Shown in pieces: positions 25,169 through 33,853 of a DNA stretch of 64,000 bases. The stretch lies in assembly GCA_934045075.1 (NCBI GenBank), contig OW203727.1, forward strand, positions 13,307,501 to 13,371,500, read 5' to 3'. Made by a program: the position numbers and the translations under genes. The stretch comes from Yponomeuta sedellus. Taxonomy: Eukaryota > Arthropoda > Insecta > Lepidoptera > Yponomeutidae. Position 1 is the stretch's first letter. The number at the start of each line of letters is the position of its first letter. Below the pieces are notes generated by a model. That model was not told where the DNA came from. It ran no database searches and worked only from the letters and a program-made list of their open reading frames with translations.

Positions 25169-25873
25169 TTAAAAACCTATTTAGAGGCTCAAAATTTCAC
25201 CCATGCCGGGATTCGAACCCGCAACCTCTGGCTATCCGTACCAGCGCTCTACCAATTGAGCCAATGGGCGACTCACGGCATCAGTGAAATTTCGAACCTC
25301 TTTACAATATTCTCTGTATTACGTACAGGCAGCGACATCTGACTTAAGCAAATTGCATTACTTACAGCCCCGACCACCTACTTTGCAGTTAGGTTTAACA
25401 TCGGAACGATATCACTGTACCCACATGATTACACTATTTTTATTTTTAATGCACTAACCCGTGCTAAGGAACAAATTTAAAAACCTATTTAGAGGCTCAA
25501 AATTTCACCCATGCCGGGATTCGAACCCGCAACCTCTGGCTATCCGTACCAGCGCTCTACCAATTGAGCCAATGGGCGACTCACGGCATCAGTGAAATTT
25601 CGAACCTCTTTACAATATTCTCTGTATTACGTACAGGCAGCGACATCTGACTTAAGCAAATTGCATTACTTACAGCCCCGACCACCAACTTTGCAGTTAG
25701 GTTTAACATCGGAACGATATCACTGTACCCACATGATTACACTATTTTTATTTTTAATGCACTAACCCGTGCTAAGGAACAAATTTAAAAACCTAATTTA
25801 AATTTTGAGCCTCTAAATAGGTTTTTAAATTTGTTCCTTAGCACGGGTTAGTGCATTAAAAATAAAAATAGTG
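25169..25873 (-). repeat. Composite tRNA-like SINE insertion: two tandem 308-bp units plus an inverted fragment
   Basis: Two near-identical units follow each other with a 308-bp period (CCATGCCGGGATTCGAACCC at about 25201 and 25509). A third, inverted partial copy then reads AGCCTCTAAATAGG to TAGTGTA (about 25798-25873). Each unit carries, on the minus strand, a cloverleaf-like segment starting GCCCATTGGCTCAATTGG with B box GGTTCGAATCC. The anticodon loop has C rather than U at position 33, so these are tRNA-derived heads, not working tRNA genes. One 13-bp duplication, TATTCTTGCAATT, flanks the whole block (25156-25168 and 25874-25886), so it arrived as a single insertion. Confidence 0.8.
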
Positions 25874-25898
25874 TATTCTTGCAATTGTTTATTTTCAG

Positions 25899-25943
25899 AT
25901 TCAGCTATACAAAAACCTTGTCGAGCTTCACAAAACAACTCTG
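25899..25943 (+). CDS. Candidate exon 4 of the THAP gene
   Basis: A 45-base segment between TTATTTTCAG and CTG|GTACGT. In the frame that lets exons 5 or 6 read DHNY it gives SAIQKPCRASQNNS. The right edge of the SINE block lies only 12 bases upstream of its acceptor region. Confidence 0.4.
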
Positions 25944-26029
25944 GTACGTAGACTTTTCATGTATCGCTGAAGATTTTTGTAACTAGAGTTTGTTTACTTT
26001 GATAAATTACAAAGTGTTATCATTTTCAG

Positions 26030-26169
26030 CACCTTGTACAGCAGCCAAAATATCAGCTGTTGCTATTGGTCCAGTAGGGTTTGACCACAATTATTGTGGC
26101 CTGGAATCTCAGCATATTTATCAGAACTATCCCGGTAGCATAGTTTACCAACAAATTAATAATCAATAA
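26030..26169 (+). CDS. Candidate terminal exon 5 of the THAP gene with DHNY motif
   Basis: It follows CATTTTCAG and, entered after one base from exon 4, reads APCTAAKISAVAIGPVG, then FDHNYCGLESQH, to a TAA at 26167-26169. DHNY fits the [DE]HxY HCF-1-binding motif found downstream of the THAP domain in many THAP proteins. It shares TTGACCACAATTATTGTG with exon 6, so the two look like duplicated alternative exons. Confidence 0.45.
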
Positions 26170-26201
26170 CGACTCAACTTAACTTTTTTTGACGATTTCA
26201 G

Positions 26202-26431
26202 CACCTGAATCCAAACCACCGATTGATGAAGTTCGCTCAGATTGGACACCTCTAAGGAAAAACCAAATAGCTGCTGAAATAATATCAATAGACCTTGACC
26301 ACAATTATTGTGATTTGATAATCAATAATAAAATACTAATTTCATTTGTCGTTTTATTGAAAACATTGATTTTTATTAATTTTATTAGGCTAACTGCGGA
26401 GCCCCTGGATGAAAATTTTCGATATCGATAA
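26202..26431 (+). CDS. Candidate terminal exon 6 of the THAP gene with second DHNY motif
   Basis: It follows GACGATTTCAG and starts CACCTGAATC, parallel to the CACCTTGT start of exon 5. It reads APESKPPIDEVRSDWTPLRK, then DLDHNYCDLI, then a hydrophobic run (ILISFVVLLKTLIFINFI) to a stop at 26431. An AATAAAA at about 26328 could also place a poly(A) site inside this exon. Exons 5 and 6 would be mutually exclusive 3' ends. Confidence 0.4.
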
Positions 26432-26439
26432 ATGTAGTA

Positions 26440-27310
26440 CCAATGTAAGTGGACGTCCCTAATGCACAGACAAGTTGTTATGTTGGTAGCACTTTTGACA
26501 TTGCATTTTTGCTGGTTGGTATTGCTAACGGGGCTAAACTCATTACAAAAGCATATAGGGAGGTCCCGTCTCTTAAAACGTAGTGTTTATATGCTCTGTG
26601 AGCGTAAGGGCATTGACACAAAACACGCCGCCTGCGACACAGATTAGATAATAGTTACTACGTAACAGATACATCACTCCCATACTAAAGCGAAAATACC
26701 TACGCTATAATAGCCTACAAAATCTTAATAATAATAACTACTGTTCACAGCGAGGAGAAATATACCATAAGTACCCGCTCAAATAGTCGAGATTGTGTTG
26801 CCCACCGTGCGACTAACGTGCAAGTGCGTCATCGCACGAATGCGCTAGGGTTGTACCTATGATGATTATTACTGTAATAAAACGAATGTTGTGAAATAAC
26901 CATATTTATTTGTCAAAAATATGTAATATAAAATGACAAGCTGACTTTGTTTTAGTTGTTATTAGATCAGGCCTCCCTATTATCTCAAGCCAATCGCGGC
27001 GTCTGAAAAGCAAACATCAAACTTAATTTTTCGTCATTGTGGGCGATTTTGACCGCCACGTTTAATCCTGAAATTGGAATGGGTTCTATTTGTCCCTCAC
27101 TATTCCTAGACAAATATCTAAAAAGAAGGGGACAGAAAAAACTGATCTTAGTTTTTGGATTGGGCGTGGCGGTCAGAGTCGACCACATTATATTGGTTTG
27201 AATTCGAGAAATACGTAAATATTTGACATCCATGTATGTTGTACTATTTGCTTTCTAATGTTTACTACGAAACACTAAAGAGCCAATTTAGTTGATCCTA
27301 AATTAAATTA
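26440..27310. other. No recognised gene
   Basis: Frames at 26462-26647 (plus) and 26985-27233 (minus) have no recognised domain. Confidence 0.35.
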
Positions 27311-27315
27311 ACATT

Positions 27316-27438
27316 AAAAACAAACACACGCACGACAAAAATAGTTAACTACCATTGATAAAATATTACTACTTTAGTAATATTTTATCGATGGTAACTA
27401 GGTACTTACCCATCTTTGTCGTGCATGTATTTGTTTTT
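27316..27438. repeat. Imperfect palindromic element (about 123 bp)
   Basis: The inner arms ACCATTGATAAAATATTACT (from 27351) and TAGTAATATTTTATCGATGG (27375-27394) pair almost fully. Outer arms AAAAACAAACACACGCACGA and TCGTGCATGTATTTGTTTTT pair as well. It is a likely tiny foldback MITE. Confidence 0.7.
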
Positions 27439-27443
27439 CACGA

Positions 27444-27479
27444 CTCCACGACTTTTAGCAACTGCTTAAAGTCGTGGAG
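27444..27479. repeat. Perfect 12-bp hairpin
   Basis: CTCCACGACTTT (27444-27455) and AAAGTCGTGGAG (27468-27479) around a 12-base loop, directly after the palindromic element. Confidence 0.75.
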
Positions 27480-27834
27480 CGAACTATTATAAAATTGTTA
27501 TTTTTGGCATTTTCCATCAATTACATTGATTGTTGTGCATTTTTAAAATTTTTCGGTATAGCCACAGTACAGCCGTGAAAACGTGATAGGCAGAGACACG
27601 CATAATAATGTTAGAACGGATGTGGTTATTTAGAATCAAAATTAACAGTCCACGAAAAAAAGCAGTTACCTTTATGTATTTATTTTACTTTTATAGTACA
27701 TACCTACCGAAATGTTTAAAGAAATAAATATAAGATTTAAAATACCACTTACATTTCTTCGTCTCTCGGCAGTGACAAAAATGATAATTCTTCATTTGTT
27801 TTATACTTTTACACCCATCCACTGCACAATAATT

Positions 27835-28060
27835 ACGTGGTTTCGGCATTTCGAGTAGTAAACGCGGGAAACGTGCGGTGCGAGCACTCAGGCGGGGCGT
27901 GTCGGCCCTTTGTCGGTTGTATCGTGGACGATACGCCGGGCGGCAGGTATATAACGCGTGACCTTGAGCGAGTGACGGACGCCTGCCTGCGACCCGCCGC
28001 GCGCGCCGACACGACGACGGGGGTTTCCCTTACACTGCGGGCTTACTACGAGTACGGTCA
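27835..28060 (+). promoter_or_regulatory. CpG-rich island with a TATA box, possible promoter
   Basis: In otherwise AT-rich DNA this stretch is strikingly rich in CG dinucleotides (CGCGGGAAACG, CGCCGGGCGG, CCGCCGCGCGCGCCGACACG). GGTATATAACGCG at about 27946-27958 is a good TATA box, with GAGCGAGTGACGG about 25-30 bases downstream. No open frame with a recognised domain follows, so the transcript is unknown. Confidence 0.35.
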
Positions 28061-28089
28061 AGAGCACATCAATCTTGACACTAGATAAT

Positions 28090-29150
28090 TACTTTCAATG
28101 AAAAAGAACAATTTTTCAATTCGTCAGAATTTATTAGCGGACGGTATGGTATTCACCATAATTTAGATAAGTACCCCCCAATAGATAATTAACGACTAAA
28201 ATTAAAGAGAACGGAACCACTAAAATTTCTTCAAATTCCGGGGAGGAGCGAAACTCACGCGCATGCCGCCGACCAATCGATGACAATATCCCTTTGCTCT
28301 GATTGGCGCGGTGCACGGTACAAAGGTTAGACCGCCAAAGTCCACGTGGACTCAAAGAATACCTGTTTCGCAGATACGTCAAGCATTGACAAAGCATAAT
28401 AGGTTCATAGTGTATTAAGTTTTTTGTATTGTTAATTTATTTAGAATATTACGTGAAAGCAATGATAAGTTTTATTAACTTGTTTATTATTACGATAATA
28501 ACTTTCCGAGAAACGCCATCTCATACATTTTAAGATAAGCTAGTAATGTACGCTTGTATCAAAGAACATTTTGATTTTCAATCCATTCCTACTGCCTCCT
28601 ACTGTGGCTTGAACAGTTTTCAGTAACTAAAGGCATAAACAAAGTGTGATATGTGATCAGATGACATCCTATAAATTTTTTCATTCTAATTTAACTCATA
28701 GTAAGATTTTTTAATATCCTAATCTTGAGTTTATCATTGACCTGCGTGACATACAGGAAAGGACGGACACCAACAGATGGTAACTAAAACGTCTATGATT
28801 TCAGCGTCATCTAATCTATGATTTTAACTACTGATGACCCGCAATAACCTCTGATAGGGATACCACTTAAATGTTTTATGCAATATTTAAAATTCAATTT
28901 TCTCCTTAATTGTATGGTTAACAAATGTTTGCTACTGGTTCTTCGGATTAACTCTAACCTAAGGTTACCCCAGTACATTTTTATCACTCGTTTTTTTTAC
29001 AGATTGTATAGTATTAGCTGGCGATGGCGATAAATAATGATCTAACCCAGCGATAGTCTTGTTCAGTTCTAGTACGAGAGGGTATGGAAATATAAACATT
29101 AAAATTGTGGCTATTTAAAAACGTAATTATAAATCGGTAAAGAACTCATA
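28090..29150. other. No recognised gene
   Basis: CCAAT boxes occur in both orientations at about 28271 and 28300 near a GC-rich patch. No coding sequence recognised. Confidence 0.3.
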
Positions 29151-29154
29151 CAAA

Positions 29155-29246
29155 TTAATATATTATATATTATATTCTTTATTGCAAACAGTAAAAACGA
29201 AATAACATTACATAAAATTTGTTTCAAAGGCGAACTTATTGATGTA
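29155..29246 (-). repeat. LINE 3'-end fragment
   Basis: On the minus strand it reads ATAAGTTCGCCTTTG, then an AT-rich stretch, then TTTGCAATAAAGAATATAAT and a TA-rich tail. This is the usual truncated 3' end of an insect LINE. Confidence 0.6.
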
Positions 29247-29340
29247 ATATAGAACCTCTGTGAAGAGTGATTGTTACTTAGCAACAGTTTTGTTTATTAT
29301 CAGTTGTCTGTGTTCTGTCTTTTATGTCTGAAGAAGGAAA

Positions 29341-29395
29341 ACAATGTTGTGTTAAAATTTAATTTTCTTTATTGTACTTTCTTAAATATGGCCTC
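29341..29395 (-). mobile_element. Probable 3' terminus of the outer minus-strand LINE
   Basis: On the minus strand the sequence to the left of the TTA duplication reads GAGGCCATATTTAAG, then AAAGTACAATAAAGAAAATT. That looks like the final part and poly(A) signal of the LINE whose body ends at 41211. The link rests on the target duplication and on the typical tail; it is inference. The exact end is not defined. Confidence 0.5.
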
Positions 29396-29874
29396 TTAGG
29401 CCGGTATTACAGAACGATGCTCAAGCACAGATTGATCTCAGATCGCCCAATCATTACTTGAGCGCTGAATCGATGCTCAAGCACTCCCTTTATTTTCAAA
29501 CAGTTCTTGAGTAGAGATCAGCCAATGACTGCTTAAGTAGAGATTCAGAACTGCAATCAGATTGTCTATGATCAAAGTTTGTTTTCTATGACAAGAAAAA
29601 TACAAGTGTAGATTTTTATTCCGTTTTACGCATGTTACAAAAACGTGACGATGTAACTTAGTAAATTATGTCAAATATACAGAGGAAACTAAAATAATGT
29701 TTATGTATTCGTAAATAAAATGTTCAAAGTTTCTTTATTTAGTTATTAGTTTGTAATGAACCGTATATTTAAAGGAAGCAAAATGTTCACGCTTCTTGTT
29801 TATTTTTTCGCTTTGAGTACAGAACGGAACGTAACAAATGTCGATAAAATAATTCTCTTGACGTATGTCTATTT

Positions 29875-29886
29875 ATTTATGTTTAC
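29875..29886. repeat. Left target-site duplication of I-like LINE 1
   Basis: ATTTATGTTTAC, identical to 39839-39850 directly after the poly(A) tract. Confidence 0.85.
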
Positions 29887-29983
29887 GAAGCTTTGAAAAA
29901 ATTGGAGGCAATTTTGAAACTATTATTTGTAAAAATAATATTTTATTGCTTTCTGGGGTTAAATTCAAGCTATTTTAGCCTAA

Positions 29984-31129
29984 ATGGGGAAGAGGAAGCC
30001 CAAGAAAAGAAAGAAGGATGAAGCGGAGGAGGAGATCACTGATAGTGGTGAATCCGACTCAAGCCCACATGAGGAGATGGAGGAAACTGAAGACAAGACA
30101 CAAGAAGATATGGATAAGTATATTAAACCATACAGGGTAACTGACTATACCCGCAGGTATCCAGAGGACACAAATGGAATGGAGTTCATAGTTTTTGTAG
30201 AAAGCTCAGTCGAGAAACCAATTGGTAGCAGGGACATGGTCTCGCTCAACAATTGTCTCACCAGGTTTGTCAAAGGCATTAAATATTTGAAAAAAATCAA
30301 CAAATTCAAGATGGGAGTAGTTTTTGATAAACCAAACCTTGCAAACACCTTTCTGGACAACAGTACATTTTTGAAGGACTACTGTTTGAAGGCATCGATT
30401 CCGGCGGCGTCCACTGAAGTCACTGGGGTTGTCCGAATTCAGCCAGGTATGTCTAATAAAAAGATATTTGAAGCACTCTCGAGCTCGAAAAAAATAATCT
30501 GCGTCCGAAGACTACTGAAGAAAACTCATAGCGAAGGTAAATCTCAATTAGAGCCAACACTGTCGGTAGCGATTACTTTTGCTTCATCTGCACTACCCGA
30601 ATACATATACTTGAAAAAATGGAGACTTCAAGTTGATACTTACATACCCCCAATTAAGCAGTGCTTTAAATGCTTGAGATTTGGACATTTGGCCAAATTC
30701 TGTAAAAATTCAGTTCGGTGCTCCATATGCACTGAGGCCCATAGCTACAGAGACTGTAAACAAGAGAAAGAAAAAGCCAAGTGCGTTCATTGCCAGGGAA
30801 ATCATATATCAATCTCAGGTTCTTGCCCTGTTAAACAACAAAAAATCCAAGAAATTAAAAATAAAGCTAGTCCCCCTCCATTTTCCAGTCTATTCAATGA
30901 CAAAAACTTTCCCAATTTGGGTAAAAAAGAAAAATCCAAAAAAGACATACTAAGCCTTTTATTAGGTGATCAAAACATCCTGAACTTACTTACTGAAAGC
31001 ATTATCAAAGTAATAACACTCAATAAAACCAATAACATAAGTATTTCATCTAAATCAATAAGTGATGCATTACACGAAACATTTCAAAGTAACATTCAAC
31101 CCTCTCCATCATCTTCACTGAGCAATTAA
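29984..31129 (+). CDS. I-like LINE 1 ORF1: gag-like nucleic-acid-binding protein
   Basis: This 381-codon intact frame has a very basic start (KRKPKKRKK), an acidic stretch, a central region, then three zinc knuckles from about residue 227: CFKCLRFGHLAKFC (C-x2-C-x4-H-x4-C), CSICTEAHSYRDC and CVHCQGNHISISGSC. It corresponds to the RNA-binding ORF1 protein of I and Jockey elements, which packages the element RNA. The same knuckle region occurs in the 59212-60306 ORF1, with many substitutions. Confidence 0.9.
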   Translation: MGKRKPKKRKKDEAEEEITDSGESDSSPHEEMEETEDKTQEDMDKYIKPYRVTDYTRRYPEDTNGMEFIVFVESSVEKPIGSRDMVSLNNCLTRFVKGIKYLKKINKFKMGVVFDKPNLANTFLDNSTFLKDYCLKASIPAASTEVTGVVRIQPGMSNKKIFEALSSSKKIICVRRLLKKTHSEGKSQLEPTLSVAITFASSALPEYIYLKKWRLQVDTYIPPIKQCFKCLRFGHLAKFCKNSVRCSICTEAHSYRDCKQEKEKAKCVHCQGNHISISGSCPVKQQKIQEIKNKASPPPFSSLFNDKNFPNLGKKEKSKKDILSLLLGDQNILNLLTESIIKVITLNKTNNISISSKSISDALHETFQSNIQPSPSSSLSN

Positions 31130-33678
31130 AGTTTATTCAATGGAATGCTCAAAGTCTTTTGAGCAACCTACATACTTTTACACAGTTTTTATATGTAAAC
31201 GAAATTCATGTAGCGCTAATATCAGAAACTTGGTTAAAACCTCATAATCGTTTTAAAATTAAAAACTATTCTGTTGTAAGGAATGACTGTGGTAATACTC
31301 ATAATGGAGTAGCTATCTTGATACATAAAACACTTTCTTACAAACAAATTACAACATATTTTGACAATTCTCTTCAGACAGTTGCAGTAGAAGTAACTTT
31401 TAATAATAAATTATTACACTTTGTAAGCTTGTACATTCCTGGAAATTGCAACCCTAGTTTTAATAAAAATAATTTTAATAATTTACTAAAAAGTATTCCT
31501 ACGCCCTTTATACTTGCAGGCGACTTTAATGCTCATAACACTAGCTGGGGCAGTAACAGCACTGACCCTAGAGGTAGAGACATTTTAAGTATCACAGAGG
31601 AAAATGACCTAGTTATTTTAAATGACGGACAGACAACAACTGTAGGGTCACATACTTGGAGACCCAATGTACTTGATTTGACATTCGTAACCGCTTCTTT
31701 GTCTTTATCATGTGACTGGTGGGTTCATGATGATCCACTAGGCAGTTATCACCTACCAACTGTAACAAAAATAATTAGTAATAGTGACATGGTTTGTGCA
31801 TCGCAAACATCAAATTTACCTAATCATCCTAATTTAAGAATGGTCAATTGGGAAATGTACAAAGATAAAGTTAATTTACATTTACAGAACTTTCAAATTA
31901 ATTTTACGGATCCATTAGAGGCATACCGGGAGTTTTGTACAATAGTTTCCAAGTCTGTAGAGCAGTCTCTTAGAAAATGTGGCAGTAATAAGTCCATCAA
32001 TAATATTGGGTGTACAGTTAGACCTGTATTAAACCCACCTGTACCATGGTGGAACGAAAAATGCTCTAGAGTGGTAGAAGAATCTAAAGCAGCTTTTTTG
32101 ATATTCAAGTCGAATCCATCTTTAGAAAACTATGTAAATTTTAAAAAGGTTCAAGCACACAAGAAGTTAACTTTAAAACTTGAAAAGTTTACTAGTTGGA
32201 CTGAGTTATGTCATTCTATCAACAGAACTACTCCTATTAGTAAAGTCTGGACTACAATTAGAAAATTTAACAAAACCAGCTCTAATAATAATAACAATAG
32301 TAGTGATGGTGAATGGGTTCAAGATTTTCTACATAAATATACACCAGACACTGTGGAGAACTTGCAAAGTCCCACAGATTTAAATTTTCCACCTTCAGAT
32401 TCATACTTAACTCGAAATTTCACAATTACAGAACTTCATGCTGCATTAAAGTCGAGAAGAGATACTGCTACTGGTTTGGATTGGTTATCTTATAAAATGT
32501 TTAAATTGTTAAACCTGGATAATTTAGAGTTGTTTTTGGATATACTAAACTTGCTTTGGTCTCATTCATTAATTCCTAAAGAATGGAAGACTGACTGTAT
32601 AATACCCATTTTGAAGATAGGTAAGAATAAAAATTTAGCTGATTCATATCGGCCAGTTACGCTAACTTCTTGTTTAGGAAAAATTTTTGAGCAACTTATC
32701 AAACAACGCTTGGAATACTTTATAGAGCATAACTCAATTTTACCTCAAAATCAGTTCGGATTCAGGAGAGGCCGTTCAGCTCGTGAAAGTCTGTCTCATC
32801 TGTATCTGGACATTCATAGTGCAACAATAAATCAAGAGTATTTAGCTGGTGTCTTCTTTGACATAGTAGGTGCATTTAATAATGTTAATCTGGACATTCT
32901 ATCTTCCATTTTAGCCTCTCTGCAAATACCTGAAAAAATTGTAAAATGGATATATAGTTTTTTACATGGTCGTGAAGTTTATGTTAAATTTAAAAAGATG
33001 TTAACAGGTTCCAGGTTTTCCTATAAAGGAGTGTGTCAAGGTGGTATTCTTTCACCATTATTATTTATTATTTACATTCACAAATTAAATTCTGTTTTAG
33101 GCAATGAAGTTAAAAATTTACAGTTTGCTGATGATTTAGTTGTTTATTGTTCTGGTTCTAACCTAGACAATATTATTGAAAAGCTAAATATTGCTTTGGT
33201 AGAACTCAATACATATTTTAACCATCTTAACTTGGATATTAATATAGATAAATCTAAAGTAGTAATTTTCACAAAAAAAAGTGTTAAAGTGTCTAGAGTT
33301 AAAATCTGGTACAATAAAAATATTCTTCCAGTGGATGGTTCCATCAGATTTCTAGGAGTTAATTTCACTCAAAATTTCCGATTTAATAAGTATGTTGCCT
33401 GTTTATCAGATAGAGCTATAAAAGCCAGTAATATTTTGAGATCACTGGCTGGAACTTCATGGGGAGCAGATCCTAAAATATTACTTATGTTATACAAATC
33501 TTTGGTTCGTAGCCACTTTGAATATGCTTTCTTCTGTTTTTATTCTCACAAAAACTTGATAGATAAGCTAGAAAAAATTCAAAACAAAAATTTGCGTACC
33601 ATAACAGGTGCTATGATGTCAACTCCAATAGTTTCAATGCAAGTAGAATGCAGTATTCCACCTCTACAAATTAGATTT
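31129..33678 (+). pseudogene. I-like LINE 1 ORF2, 5' part: endonuclease and reverse transcriptase (split by Copia)
   Basis: The reading frame is open from 31093 and matches ORF2 from IQWNAQSL at about 31135. The apurinic endonuclease domain shows WNAQS, SETWL, AGDFNAH and GSYHLP. The reverse transcriptase shows SYRPVTLTS, QFGFRRGRSA, FFDIVGAFN, GGILSPLLF and the catalytic FADD (QFADDLVVY, near 33121). No in-frame ATG lies near the start: where the related element has its ORF2 ATG this copy reads ACT, and ORF1 ends only a few bases later. The frame is cut at 33678 by the Copia insertion and resumes at 38251. Confidence 0.9.
33674..33678. repeat. Left target-site duplication of the Copia element
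   Basis: GATTT, repeated at 38246-38250. Confidence 0.9.
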
Positions 33679-33839
33679 TGTTAAGAAGAAGGTCAAGCAC
33701 ATGAGCATAGATTCATTGTGTTCGGTTCCTATTTTGATATTCTTTATTGGTTTCCTAGCAACTGTTGTTTATATTGTGTCTTCACTAGTAAATATGTCAT
33801 CGTGAACGAAACACACGTTTTCCTTAATTTTATTTAAAG
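33679..33839 (+). repeat. Copia 5' LTR
   Basis: Begins TGTTAAGAAGAAGG and ends TTAATTTTATTTAAAG. The end is not the usual CA, but the boundary is fixed by the second LTR and the target duplication. Confidence 0.93.
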
Positions 33840-33850
33840 TGGTAGCAGAG
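33840..33850 (+). promoter_or_regulatory. Copia primer-binding site
   Basis: TGGTAGCAGAG directly follows the 5' LTR and resembles the initiator-methionine tRNA complement (TGGTATCAGAG) used by many Copia elements, with one difference. Confidence 0.8.
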
Positions 33851-33853
33851 ATC

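Noticed and set aside
25195..25270. tRNA gene on the minus strand (and repeats at 25503-25578 and 61017-61091)
   Set aside because: The cloverleaf is good, but the anticodon loop lacks U33, copies lie in tandem within a SINE-like unit with a target duplication, and a degraded copy occurs at 61 kb. Treated as SINE heads.
27837..28088. 83-codon frame in the CpG-rich block
   Set aside because: Open because of high GC; no domain or conserved motif.
29066..29085. AGTACGAGAGG, the core of the 28S rRNA sarcin-ricin loop
   Set aside because: Only this short core matches; flanking bases are not rRNA-like, so chance is the simplest explanation.
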